Assembly (NCBI RefSeq): GCF_900142385.1
Contig: NZ_FRAQ01000001.1
Coordinates: 806,001-870,000 of the forward strand
Direction of reading: 5' to 3'
Length of the DNA stretch: 64,000 nucleotides
DNA from: Marinobacter antarcticus
Lineage (GTDB): Bacteria > Pseudomonadota > Gammaproteobacteria > Pseudomonadales > Oleiphilaceae
Shown: piece by piece, positions 45,808-54,839 of the stretch
Numbering within the stretch: position 1 is the first letter of the stretch
Layout: every line of letters starts with the position of its first letter
Made by a program: the position numbers and the translations under genes
The notes under the pieces: generated by a model
Seen by the model: only the letters and a program-made list of their open reading frames with translations
Told to the model about the DNA's origin: nothing
Database searches by the model: none

Positions 45808-47295
45808 ATGCAGGTTATCGAACAACATCCCTACGTTGAGCAGATTGTTAACCCTCTGGAGGGGGAGTCTGCAGCAGGCCCCGCGCTGGGAGAGGACGCC
45901 GACCTCGGATTCCTTGAAAACGAGATCATGAAAGTCGGCTCCCTTGCCCATACCAATATTGACTGGGGCAAGGTTGAAAGCGAATCCCTGAAGATTCTGT
46001 CTGCCCGCAGCAAGGATCTGAAAGTCCTGGGTTTCCTCCTGATTGCACTGCAGCGCGGCGGCGATGGGGAGCGCTTTGCACTCGCACTCTACCTGTTGAA
46101 CTCTGTGCTGGAAACCTGGTGGGAAGAGGGCTGGCCGTACCCGGGAGGTAAAGGAAAACGGGCCCGCGAAAAGATGTTCACCCAGATGCTCCAGCGCGCA
46201 GCCAAGGGCATGGCGGGAATATCCTTCGATGCCAGTGTGGGCGATGGCCGCAGTTTTTGTCTGGAGGTGCTGACAAAGCTTCAGGGACAGGTGCAACAAC
46301 GGGAACTGCCCGAGGACGCATTGACGGATCTCAGGTGCTCAATCGAAAAGCTGCCCCAGGCTCAGGACGCCGCTGCCAGCTCTGAAAAAAGTTCAGGCGA
46401 GGAGGCAGGAAATGGACTGGGAAAAGGTTTAGAGGCTACCTCTGCCAATTCTTCCGCCGCTGCAGGCGATAGCGTCAAGGCTGGCTCAGCACCTTCAATG
46501 ATGTCCGCCAGCCCTTCCCTCGGCACTTTGACGCTGGATCCTGGGAATGAGCGGGCCACCCGCCAGAGTTTATTGAAAGTGGCAGACATGCTGACCGGAA
46601 CCGAGCCGGAGCGGCCTTTGGGCTATCAGATCCGGCGATACGCCATCTGGCAGAGCATTACATCAGTGCCGCCAACGAGGGACGGCAAACGCTCCGACCT
46701 GGCGGCAGTCAGTGCAGATCGCGTCTCGGAATACCGTGAAGCCCTGGAAAAATCGCCGGATCAGGCGCTGTGGCAACGCATAGAACAGAGTCTGTCGGTA
46801 AGCCCGTTCTGGCTTGAGGGTCACCGGCTCAGTGCCAGCGTCGCCTCCGCTTTAGGGTGCGACAGCTGCGCAGGAGTCATACGCGCAGCCGTTGACGAGT
46901 TTGTGGAAAGGCTGCCTCAGTTGATAGAGCTGACGTTTAACGATGGCACCCCGTTCCTGTCTCCGGAAGCACAGGAATGGCTCTGGTCGGCGTCCACGCC
47001 AGGGCATTCCAGTGGCGGCGCCAGCCCCTGGGAGCAGGCCTATGATGCAGCGCGAGAGCTGGCTGCCCAGAAAGGTCTGGCTCCAGCGATGCAACTGCTG
47101 GAAGACGGTTTGGCGGAAGCCCGGGAGCCGCGAGAACAGTTCTACTGGCGCCTGACCTCAGCACGACTGATGAAAGACGCCAGCCTGGTCAGTCTGGCTA
47201 CCCGGCAGATCCAGGACCTGCAACAGCAGATAGGTGGTCTGGCGATTGAAGACTGGGAACCGGCTTTGTTGAAACAACTTGAACGACTGGCCTGA
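45808..47295 (+). CDS. tssA: T6SS cap/assembly protein TssA (VasJ type)
   Basis: Coordinates baseplate and sheath assembly. The N-terminal ImpA-like domain has TNIDWGKVESESLKILSARS, KDLKVLGFLLIALQRGGDGE, and LETWWEEGWPYPGGKGKRAR. A Ser/Ala/Gly-rich linker at about residues 190-235 leads to a C-terminal helical domain of about 230 residues (VASALGCDSCAGVIRAAVD, LTSARLMKDASLVSLATRQ) of the VasJ kind. 495 residues. It starts 30 bases after vasI. Confidence 0.93.
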   Translation: MQVIEQHPYVEQIVNPLEGESAAGPALGEDADLGFLENEIMKVGSLAHTNIDWGKVESESLKILSARSKDLKVLGFLLIALQRGGDGERFALALYLLNSVLETWWEEGWPYPGGKGKRAREKMFTQMLQRAAKGMAGISFDASVGDGRSFCLEVLTKLQGQVQQRELPEDALTDLRCSIEKLPQAQDAAASSEKSSGEEAGNGLGKGLEATSANSSAAAGDSVKAGSAPSMMSASPSLGTLTLDPGNERATRQSLLKVADMLTGTEPERPLGYQIRRYAIWQSITSVPPTRDGKRSDLAAVSADRVSEYREALEKSPDQALWQRIEQSLSVSPFWLEGHRLSASVASALGCDSCAGVIRAAVDEFVERLPQLIELTFNDGTPFLSPEAQEWLWSASTPGHSSGGASPWEQAYDAARELAAQKGLAPAMQLLEDGLAEAREPREQFYWRLTSARLMKDASLVSLATRQIQDLQQQIGGLAIEDWEPALLKQLERLA

Positions 47296-47330
47296 GGGCC
47301 TGGCTATCTCATTACGGATAAACAGCAGGA

Positions 47331-50300
47331 ATGGACACCATGTGGAGAAAAGCTTTACTCGTCGGTCGCTGGCTTCTGCCATACGTTCGAAACGCGGCAC
47401 CGGTTGCCTTGGCGCTGGGCCTGGTTGCGCTGCTGGTTGCCACCTGGTGGCTCGGGCCAAAGTGGGAGGTTGGCGGAGAATTCCCGCTGGCCGCCTGGCA
47501 GATGCGGGCGCTGGTTACTCTGGGTGTCATTTTGCTGGTCGCCATGACCTGGGGCACGATACTGGCCCGCCGTCTGGGTAAGGTTAATGCGGACAAAGCC
47601 GAGGAGCATAAAGAGCTGGAGGATCCGATCCTGCCCATGGAACGCCGGCAACAGCGATTGCTGGACCGTCAGCTCGCGGCCCTGAAGAACAACCTCCCCG
47701 GGCGCCGCGGTGTCTATCACTTGCCCTGGTATCTGGTCATGGGGTTGGAGAATGCGGGGAAAACCAGCCTTATCCAGCGTTCCGGACAAACCTATACCCT
47801 GACCAACGTTACCCGCAATAGCCGTGCGGATCGCAATCCGTTCGGATTCGATTGGTGGGTTGGAGATAACGGCGTACTGATCGATCCTGATGGCGAACTG
47901 CTAAGCCAGAATCAGAGCCAGAGCGCTGCGGGGGAAATACAGCAGCGGCTTTGGGGGCATTTCATCCAATGGCTTGAGCGCAATCGCCCGCAACGCCCGC
48001 TTAACGGTGTGGTACTGGCAGTGAATCTGGCGAGCCTGAGTACTGCCAATGACGAGCAGCTAGAAGCTCATGCCATCCTGCTGCGGATGCGTCTGAGAGA
48101 GCTGATGGAGCAGATAGGCTCGCGCCTGCCGGTGTATGTGTCTTTTACTAAAATGGATCTGCTTTATGGCTTCGGACCATTTGTCCGTACCCTTAGCAAG
48201 CAGGAGAAAGAGCAGGCTCTCGGGTTTACCTTCCGGCTGGAAGGTCAGCTGGATAACGATGACTGGCTGAATGAATTCTCGGAGCGTTTCAGCGAGATGG
48301 TCGCACGGCTGAATGCGCGCCTGCCTGATGTACTCGCAGGGACCCGGGACACCGAAGACCGGGCAGCCGCCTACTCGTTCACCCGCCAGCTGGCCGGTAT
48401 GAAGCCTGTGCTTGAAACTTTCCTGACCAGTCTTCTGTCGGCGGATGCCTTTTCGACGCCAGCACTGGTTCGGGGTACCTACTTCACTTCTGTTGTGCAG
48501 GAAGGTGTGCCGGAAGATGCTTTTGTCTCCGCCGCCGCGAGCCATTACCAGGTATCCGGCCCGATTCAGCCGGCTCAGCGCACGGGTCCGTCTGCAAACC
48601 TGTTTACCCAGTCGCTGTTCCCCGGAATTATTTATCCCGAAGCCGGGCTGGCTGGCGACAACCGGCGGGTTGTGCGTAGTCGTCAGCGCAGGGTGGCCAT
48701 CGCCGCCGTCGTCGCAGTGTGTGCCGGTACAGGCATGACCGCGGGCTGGCAGCATTACTTTATCAAGAACGCCGAGGCAGCTGCTTCGGTTGAGACACGG
48801 GTACAACGCTTCATCGACAACTGGCAACCAGTGGGTTACGAGCCGGATACCACTGGCCGCAACCTGCTTGAGCCACTGGATCAGTTGCGCCAGGCAACCC
48901 TGGCGTTCGGAGACCATCGTAATCAGTGGTTGTTGGTTAGTGACATGGGACTGTATCAGGGCCACAAGGTAGGCCCGGAAGTCGAAGCCTCCTACCTGGA
49001 TATGCTGGCCTACCAGTACCTGCCTGCGCTGATGTTCGGGGTGATGGGTGAAATGAGCCGGGCACCGGACGACAGCCCGGAACGCCTTGAACACCTGCGT
49101 GTGCTGCGAATGCTCTACGATGCCAGCGGTCGACGGAACGATATTGTAACGACCTACATGAGCGAATACTGGCAGCGTGCATTCCCGGGCCGGCGTGATA
49201 TCCAGCGGAGGCTTCTGGGGCATCTTGATTTTGCTATGACCTATACAGACCTGGCGGAGCAGGCCCAAAACGGTGATGTAACGGCAGAAATGACGCTTGC
49301 GCCTTTCAGGAGCAGCGTACAGTGGTCGCAACACGAGTTAGGGCGGATGTCGACGCCAGACCGTGTGTACCGGGACCTGGAAATTGAGGCAGACCGCGAA
49401 TTCAGCCAGCCAACCGATCTGGCCCGTACCTCTGGACCTGCGTTCAGTAACGTCTTCGTGCGTGTGGATGAGTATGGCGAACCGGCGGAAAACCGGTCGA
49501 GAGAGCCGTCAGGACAGCTGCAGAAATCCGCACCGAACCCACTAAGGATTCCGGCACTGCTGACCCGGGACGGCCTGGAAAAGTGGTTCCTGCGTAAATC
49601 CGGCGCAGTCACTGAGCTGGCCCTCGTAGATGCCTGGGTGCTGGGGCGCCGGGACAATGTTGACTTCAGCAAAGCCGATGAAGCAGAGCTGCAGGCCGGG
49701 TTACAGAATCTCTATGCTGAGCACTACGCCAACGCCTGGCGCACGGCCCTGAGCCGGGTGAATATCCAGCAGTTTGAGGACCTCAATCACGGGGTTCGGG
49801 TGCTGGAAAGCCTTACGGGTGGTCATCAACCACTGGCACAGTTACTCGGACAGGTACGCCGGAATACGCACCTGATACCGGCCGCTGAGGGGGATAGCGC
49901 CGTGGCGCGGGAACTGCTCGAACAGTCGGCCCACTTCCGCATGTTGCAGAACATCGAGCGCCAGTTTACAGACCTGAACCAGCTCACGCGCAAGAACGGG
50001 GATCAGCCCAGTGGGCTTGAGCAGGTCATGCTGGTGGTGAACGATCTGCACGAATACATGCGCAATATTCAGGAGGCGCCAGACAAGGGCAAGGCCGCCC
50101 TTAATGCGGCCCGCGCCAGAATGGGCCTGCAGGGTGCGGATCCGATTTTCACCCTGCAGCGGATGGCGGGGCATCAGCCCGAGCCAGTTGGCCGGTTGCT
50201 GAATCGGTTGGCCACGGAGAGCTGGCGGGTGCTGCTGGATCAGGCGGTGGCTCAGCTTGAACGGGAGTGGTACCGGGAGGTTTATCAGCCTTTTCAGCAA

Positions 50301-50948
50301 AATCTGGCTCGGCATTACCCGTTTAACGCCAACGCTGGTCGCGATGTTGCTCTGCAGGATTTTGAGCAGTTTTTTGCGCCGGGTGGCGTACTGGACACTT
50401 TCTACAAGGAGAACCTGAAACTGTTCCTGGAGGATCATCCGGAGCAGGTGGGGAATGCCCGCCGGGCCGGTCTGGTGCGCCGGGACGTGCTGGCATCTCT
50501 GGGTAACGCCGACAAAATCCGTAGCGCCTACTTTACCCGCAGCGGCACGTTGGATGTGGAGTTTGCCCTGGAGCCGCTGAACCTGTCTTCCAACAAGCGC
50601 CGCAGCGTTGTAAACCTTGATGGCCAGCTGGTGGAGTTCAGTCACGGCCCGCGCCAGAGCATTCCGCTGGTATGGCCTAATACGCTCAGGGATACGGTAG
50701 AAAGCCGGATTACCCTCGTGCCGGTTCAGGTCAACCGCTCGCCGCGCAGCATTTCTGAGAGTGGTCCCTGGGCGCTGTTCCGGCTGTTGGATAAAGCCGA
50801 TATAACCGGCGTCAGCAGCAGTGCGTTGGATGTCCGGTTTCAGGTAGATGACGGCGAGATGCGTTATCGCCTGCACGCAGCAAGCAATACCAACCCGTTC
50901 ACCCAGCAGCTGTTATCGGGATACCGGATACCACCCAGCTTGTACTGA
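47331..50948 (+). CDS. tssM: T6SS membrane complex protein TssM/IcmF
   Basis: Large inner-membrane, periplasm-spanning subunit that contacts TssL and TssJ. The 1205-residue product has two N-terminal membrane segments (about residues 23-45 and 60-80), a cytoplasmic GTPase-like domain with P-loop GLENAGKTSLIQRSG near residue 139, a third membrane segment near 455-475, and a long periplasmic region. A second ATG three codons later (47340) is an equally good start. It closes the T6SS cluster; no vasL, vgrG or hcp follows. Confidence 0.96.
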   Translation: MDTMWRKALLVGRWLLPYVRNAAPVALALGLVALLVATWWLGPKWEVGGEFPLAAWQMRALVTLGVILLVAMTWGTILARRLGKVNADKAEEHKELEDPILPMERRQQRLLDRQLAALKNNLPGRRGVYHLPWYLVMGLENAGKTSLIQRSGQTYTLTNVTRNSRADRNPFGFDWWVGDNGVLIDPDGELLSQNQSQSAAGEIQQRLWGHFIQWLERNRPQRPLNGVVLAVNLASLSTANDEQLEAHAILLRMRLRELMEQIGSRLPVYVSFTKMDLLYGFGPFVRTLSKQEKEQALGFTFRLEGQLDNDDWLNEFSERFSEMVARLNARLPDVLAGTRDTEDRAAAYSFTRQLAGMKPVLETFLTSLLSADAFSTPALVRGTYFTSVVQEGVPEDAFVSAAASHYQVSGPIQPAQRTGPSANLFTQSLFPGIIYPEAGLAGDNRRVVRSRQRRVAIAAVVAVCAGTGMTAGWQHYFIKNAEAAASVETRVQRFIDNWQPVGYEPDTTGRNLLEPLDQLRQATLAFGDHRNQWLLVSDMGLYQGHKVGPEVEASYLDMLAYQYLPALMFGVMGEMSRAPDDSPERLEHLRVLRMLYDASGRRNDIVTTYMSEYWQRAFPGRRDIQRRLLGHLDFAMTYTDLAEQAQNGDVTAEMTLAPFRSSVQWSQHELGRMSTPDRVYRDLEIEADREFSQPTDLARTSGPAFSNVFVRVDEYGEPAENRSREPSGQLQKSAPNPLRIPALLTRDGLEKWFLRKSGAVTELALVDAWVLGRRDNVDFSKADEAELQAGLQNLYAEHYANAWRTALSRVNIQQFEDLNHGVRVLESLTGGHQPLAQLLGQVRRNTHLIPAAEGDSAVARELLEQSAHFRMLQNIERQFTDLNQLTRKNGDQPSGLEQVMLVVNDLHEYMRNIQEAPDKGKAALNAARARMGLQGADPIFTLQRMAGHQPEPVGRLLNRLATESWRVLLDQAVAQLEREWYREVYQPFQQNLARHYPFNANAGRDVALQDFEQFFAPGGVLDTFYKENLKLFLEDHPEQVGNARRAGLVRRDVLASLGNADKIRSAYFTRSGTLDVEFALEPLNLSSNKRRSVVNLDGQLVEFSHGPRQSIPLVWPNTLRDTVESRITLVPVQVNRSPRSISESGPWALFRLLDKADITGVSSSALDVRFQVDDGEMRYRLHAASNTNPFTQQLLSGYRIPPSLY

Positions 50949-51018
50949 GTAACGTGCGTTTTCAAAACCGAACGGAGGAGCTTGTGGAGGACCTGGAGCA
51001 GAAAACGGGGCGTAAGGA

Positions 51019-51903
51019 ATGCTGACTTGCCAAAAACGGGATGCTTACAGGCTGTTGCTGCCTGTTTTATTGCTGATTCTGATATTTGTGGCGCGGGCAG
51101 GTGAGACCAGTCCGCCGCCGGTGCCTCTCGCCAACACATACCAGCAAGGGATTGCGCTGGAGGGTTACTGGATCAGTGAGAAACTTGATGGTGTAAGAGC
51201 TTACTGGGATGGCCGGCGTTTTTTATCCCGCAACGGCAACGTCTATCAGGCGCCAGACTGGTTTGTCGCAGATTTCCCCGATGTTCCACTTGATGGCGAG
51301 CTGTGGATGGGGCGGCAGCGCTTTGCAGAGCTTTCCGGGGCGGTGCGTAAACGGTTCCCGGTGGATAGTGAGTGGCATGATATCCAGTTTCATGTCTTCG
51401 ATCTGCCGGGCCCGGGGCCGTTTTACGAACGGTACGGGCAACTGCAGGCATTGGTAGAAAAGGCCGACTCCCGTTACCTGAAGCTGGTGGAGCAGAAACC
51501 AGTCTCCTCCTACACGGCACTGAAGTCCCGCCTGGACAGAGTGGTCGGCGAGGGTGGTGAAGGATTGATGCTCAAACGGCGCGAAAGCCGGTATGAAGCG
51601 GGCCGCTCTGATGACCTGCTGAAGGTAAAAACCTTTGAAGATGCCGAGGCTATCGTGGTTGAGCACATAGCTGGCAAAGGTCGCCTGCAGGGCATGATGG
51701 GGGCATTGCAGGTGGAGCTTCCAAGCGGTCGCCGCTTCCGCATCGGTACCGGGTTCAGCGATGAAATGCGTGCCCGGCCGCCAGCACCGGGAACCCGCAT
51801 AACCTTCAAGTACTATGGCCTCACGGCAACCGGCCTGCCACGCTTCGCAAGCTTTCTGCGTGTGCGTGACGATGAACCGGAGCAGTCAGGGACGGAGCCC
51901 TGA
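51019..51903 (+). CDS. Exported minimal ATP-dependent DNA ligase (LigE type)
   Basis: DNA ligase built only of the nucleotidyltransferase and OB domains, of the kind predicted to act in the periplasm. The 294-residue product has a hydrophobic leader (LLLPVLLLILIFVARAGETS) before the catalytic motif I EKLDGVRAYWDG, with the adenylated lysine at residue 55. Further motifs are PLDGELWMGRQ, GEGLMLKRRES and LKVKTFEDAEAIVVEHIAGKG. A basic OB region follows. ATG 51019 follows AAGGA. It begins 70 bases after tssM but has no known T6SS role. Confidence 0.9.
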   Translation: MLTCQKRDAYRLLLPVLLLILIFVARAGETSPPPVPLANTYQQGIALEGYWISEKLDGVRAYWDGRRFLSRNGNVYQAPDWFVADFPDVPLDGELWMGRQRFAELSGAVRKRFPVDSEWHDIQFHVFDLPGPGPFYERYGQLQALVEKADSRYLKLVEQKPVSSYTALKSRLDRVVGEGGEGLMLKRRESRYEAGRSDDLLKVKTFEDAEAIVVEHIAGKGRLQGMMGALQVELPSGRRFRIGTGFSDEMRARPPAPGTRITFKYYGLTATGLPRFASFLRVRDDEPEQSGTEP

Positions 51904-51908
51904 AGTAA

Positions 51909-52694
51909 TCACTGACTGTAGCGGTTTTCGATCTGCTCCAGCTCTCCGGCGTCACGGGCCTCATCCAGAGCCTTCTGAAGGTCCGCTATAATCGCTGGAT
52001 CGGTATTGGTGCTAAACGCCAGATACATGGGTGTTTCACGGAATACCAGCACCGGCTTCAGGCCGGTGATACCGTGTTCTGCCTTGGCGACCAGAGGGCC
52101 AACCAGTCCATCCGTCACCCATAAATCAGCTTGTCCGAGCATCAGGCGCCTGGTGTTTACGTCGCCCGAGACGCCCATGATGACATTGAACCCGTTATCG
52201 ATCAGGTAATCAGACATCACATCACCCTTATAGCCGGCAATCTGAAGATTTTTTGCGTCTTCGAGGGAGTTCAGGCTGATATCCGAATCCGGAGCGGCGA
52301 AAAGCGTCCATTTGATGGATGCCAGAGGTCCGACCCATTGAAACTGGTTCTCACGTTCTTCCGTTCTCGCAGTGCAGAAAAGGCCGTGATTTTCGCGATC
52401 CTGAACCCAGTTGTAGGCATAGCTCCAGGCCCGCATTTTCATGACGTAATCGTAGTCCACCCGAGCGAGGGCGGCTTTGACCATGTCACTGCAAATGCCC
52501 GTAATGTCGTTTTCATTGTGTGCGAAGCTCTGGCCGGAAACAGAGTCGTTATAGGGCGGGTACTTCTCGGTAAATATATAGAGCTTATCGGCAGCTGCCG
52601 CAGTAGTTGCAACACCGGCCAGTATCAGTGATAACAAACCCGCCTTAGCGACTTTCAGAAGCTTAAGGGTAGTTGAATCCATTGCAGTAGGCAC
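51909..52694 (-). CDS. Periplasmic amino acid-type substrate-binding protein
   Basis: Bacterial solute-binding protein family 3 fold. It has a signal peptide at about residues 12-35 (LSLILAGVATTAAAA) and a mature part opening LYIFTEKYPPYNDSVSGQSF, then DMVKAALARVDYDYVMKMRA, PDSDISLNSLEDAKNLQIAG and NTDPAIIADLQKALDEA. 261 residues. There is no adjacent permease or ATPase, and no kinase; orphan proteins of this kind are common in this group, and the ligand cannot be told from sequence. It is convergent with the ligase gene, five bases apart. Confidence 0.88.
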   Translation of the reverse strand: MPTAMDSTTLKLLKVAKAGLLSLILAGVATTAAAADKLYIFTEKYPPYNDSVSGQSFAHNENDITGICSDMVKAALARVDYDYVMKMRAWSYAYNWVQDRENHGLFCTARTEERENQFQWVGPLASIKWTLFAAPDSDISLNSLEDAKNLQIAGYKGDVMSDYLIDNGFNVIMGVSGDVNTRRLMLGQADLWVTDGLVGPLVAKAEHGITGLKPVLVFRETPMYLAFSTNTDPAIIADLQKALDEARDAGELEQIENRYSQ

Positions 52695-52954
52695 TCCTGT
52701 TTCCTTAATTAATGATTCCGGTGCGGAAGAAGGCAGTATGCCACGCGAAATCTAATAATCGCCGGTTCGCGCAGAAAAGTCAGTGACAAAACGTAGCGAT
52801 GTTCTGATTGTAGTAACTCGGCCTTCTGTCAGGACGGGGTACAGTTGCCGATTCCGTGCCCTGTGCTAGAGTAATTCCAGCGACAGCCCGAGAAACCGGT
52901 GTTGGAAAACAGGTCTGTTGCAGGCCATTGTCGAATCAAATCAGGGGACAGTAT

Positions 52955-53278
52955 ATGGAAAAGCAAACAGCAAAAGATGACTATGGCAGGGTCATAAATG
53001 ACCTTCAGCTCTTGCGCGAAGATCTTGCGTCACTGACAAAAGCGGTTGCGGAAGGTCAGAGATCCAGCGCAAACAATCTGAAAGATGAAATCAATCGGGA
53101 GGCCCACGCTGTATTTGATAACCTGCGCAAACGGGGCGACGCGGCTCTGACTCGCGCGACGGAAGCCGGCTCGCAAACGGTAGAAAATGTGGAGCACAAA
53201 ATTGAGGAGAGACCGTTTCTCAGTATTATCCTCATGTTTCTGGCGGGTATCATCGTAGGCAAAATGCTTGATCGCTGA
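52955..53278 (+). CDS. DUF883 (YqjD/ElaB-like) membrane-anchored protein
   Basis: 107-residue protein with a charged helical N-terminal part (LREDLASLTKAVAEG, VFDNLRKRGDAALTRATEAG) and one C-terminal membrane segment ending FLAGIIVGKMLDR, the layout of the YqjD/ElaB family, whose Escherichia coli members associate with ribosomes. ATG 52955 is the start by GGGGACAG upstream; the frame is open to 52856, but that stretch is unlikely to be coding. Its stop overlaps the next ATG (TGATG). Confidence 0.85.
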   Translation: MEKQTAKDDYGRVINDLQLLREDLASLTKAVAEGQRSSANNLKDEINREAHAVFDNLRKRGDAALTRATEAGSQTVENVEHKIEERPFLSIILMFLAGIIVGKMLDR

Positions 53279-53790
53279 TGCTGCCTGATTCTGCAACTAT
53301 CCAGAGCACCATTCGCAAGGCTGTCGCGGCTGTCACCGGGGTGGTACTGGCTTTGGTGCTGCTTACGGCACTGTTGATAACCGGCTTTTATCTGCTGGTC
53401 AACGCAGCGACCCTGGCCCTGGCTCCCATAGTGGGCGAGCCGGGGGCTATGGCCATCACGGGGGTGGTATGTCTGTGTTTGCTGGCCCTGTTTTTCTACC
53501 GCCTGACCCGCCCAGCCAGAACCTTCCGCGATTCAGAGAAAAACCAGTCCGGTTCAGGCTCCGGATCACCCATCGGTGTATTGCGCTCGCTGATTACCCG
53601 TAACCCGTTGGAGGCAGCAGCGCTGGCTTTTGCTTTTGGTGTGGCGGAGCAGAGCGACCCGAGGTTAAAAAACCTGTTGTTCCAGGGCGGTATGGTTCTG
53701 ATGCGCCAATCAGCCGGTTCCAGCGATCCCGAAACCGGTGATTCAGAAGGCGCACCCGCGCCTTCGACGGCCAAAGCTCCCGCCGAATAA
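53278..53790 (+). CDS. Small membrane protein, holin-like superfamily III type, function unknown
   Basis: 170 residues with two membrane segments (TGVVLALVLLTALLITGFYL at about 22-42 and MAITGVVCLCLLALFFYRL at about 60-80) and a hydrophilic, Ser/Gly/Pro-rich C-terminus. It is translationally coupled to the DUF883 gene. The pairing resembles the yqjD-yqjE arrangement, where YqjE is a phage holin-fold protein, and I name it on that basis only. Confidence 0.7.
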   Translation: MLPDSATIQSTIRKAVAAVTGVVLALVLLTALLITGFYLLVNAATLALAPIVGEPGAMAITGVVCLCLLALFFYRLTRPARTFRDSEKNQSGSGSGSPIGVLRSLITRNPLEAAALAFAFGVAEQSDPRLKNLLFQGGMVLMRQSAGSSDPETGDSEGAPAPSTAKAPAE

Positions 53791-54091
53791 TCTTTCGAAC
53801 CACCCTGACAGCTCCGGAATTATCTTCCCTTCAAGCTTTAAAACTGCGCTTTCACAGTGGCTTGGGCGTGGCAGGGTCTCAATTTTTAACATTCTGATTT
53901 TAATGCTGTATTTTTATAATATCCTGAAAAAATTAAGGGGATATGAAGAGATTTTAGTCTGAATGTAACCCACATTCCGGATCAGAGATACTAGGGTAGA
54001 GCTACGCTTTTCGGGGTGCTGAATGCAACGATGCAGTCACCCGAAGAACGCATTCAAAAATGGAACTCTCAACTAGTGAGGATGAAACATT
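53791..54091 (+). other. A+T-rich intergenic region before outer-membrane protein gene
   Basis: 301 bases without a credible gene; the short frame at 53738-53962 lacks coding character. The middle (about 53870-53945) is markedly A+T-rich and contains the promoter candidate below. The rest would be a leader of about 165 bases for the outer-membrane protein transcript. Confidence 0.5.
53892..53920 (+). promoter_or_regulatory. Candidate sigma-70 promoter of the outer-membrane protein gene
   Basis: A perfect TATAAT (53915-53920) is preceded 17 bases earlier by TTCTGA (53892-53897), a weak -35. The transcript would begin near 53927 and have a long leader before ATG 54092. Confidence 0.5.
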
Positions 54092-54670
54092 ATGGATTCC
54101 AAAGCTCGTATTGCCTGCGCCACGGTATTATCTGCAAGTGTATTTGCTGCTCCGGTCGCGTTCGCCCAAGGCTCTCCGGATCGTGACGCCTCCGGTCCTT
54201 ATATTAAAGGCAGTTATGGTGGCTATAAGTCGCACGGTGGAGAATTTGATGACTCGAATGATCTCTACGGTGCGGGCGTCGGTTACCAGTTCAACGAGTT
54301 CTTTGCTCTGGAAGCGGACTACATAGACTTTGGCAATTTCGGAAAAGACGACGTTGATGGCAAGCTCAAAGGTGGCTCTCTTGTGGCGATTGGTCGTTTG
54401 CCAGTGACCGATAGTTTTGGTGTGTACGCCAAAGCTGGTGCCTTTGCGGCCGCACTTGATGTGGATGCTTTTAATGAGGACGAGACCTACGACGATGTGA
54501 GCCCCGTCATTGGTGCTGGTGTCGACTTCCGCATCACACAACACCTGACCACGTTCCTGGAGTACAACCGTTATAACGTCGACATTGATGAGAACGACTT
54601 CAATGGTCAGCTGAATAACGATGGCCCGGACTTTGATACCGCTCAGGTTGGTCTCAAGTTCCAGTTCTGA
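54092..54670 (+). CDS. Outer-membrane beta-barrel protein (OmpA-like/OmpW-like porin fold)
   Basis: Small beta-barrel of 192 residues. A signal peptide (CATVLSASVFAAPVAFAQ) precedes strands of alternating polarity: GPYIKGSYGGYKS, GAGVGYQFNEFFALEADYID, SLVAIGRLPVTDSFGVYAKA, GAGVDFRITQHLTTFLEYN. The last residues GLKFQF end in the terminal Phe needed for outer-membrane assembly. Loops are acidic. It has its own promoter and a strong terminator, so it is likely abundant. The exact family cannot be fixed by eye. Confidence 0.85.
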   Translation: MDSKARIACATVLSASVFAAPVAFAQGSPDRDASGPYIKGSYGGYKSHGGEFDDSNDLYGAGVGYQFNEFFALEADYIDFGNFGKDDVDGKLKGGSLVAIGRLPVTDSFGVYAKAGAFAAALDVDAFNEDETYDDVSPVIGAGVDFRITQHLTTFLEYNRYNVDIDENDFNGQLNNDGPDFDTAQVGLKFQF

Positions 54671-54691
54671 GCAACGGTGGTATGCCCCTCG

Positions 54692-54730
54692 AAACGATGC
54701 AGAGACGTTGTCTTTGCATCGTTTTTTTCA
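54692..54730 (+). terminator. Intrinsic terminator of the outer-membrane protein gene
   Basis: AACGATGCA pairs with TGCATCGTT around an inner AGAGAC/GTCTTT extension, followed by a T-run (54693-54730). Very stable, directly after the beta-barrel gene. Confidence 0.9.
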
Positions 54731-54839
54731 GCGTCCTCCCTGATAGCCCGCTTCCAGTCCATACAGATATACTGTTGCCCTGTACGCCAGCGATAAGTCG
54801 GAGTGCACGTCTGTAAACAGCTGAACAGGAAGAAAGCTT

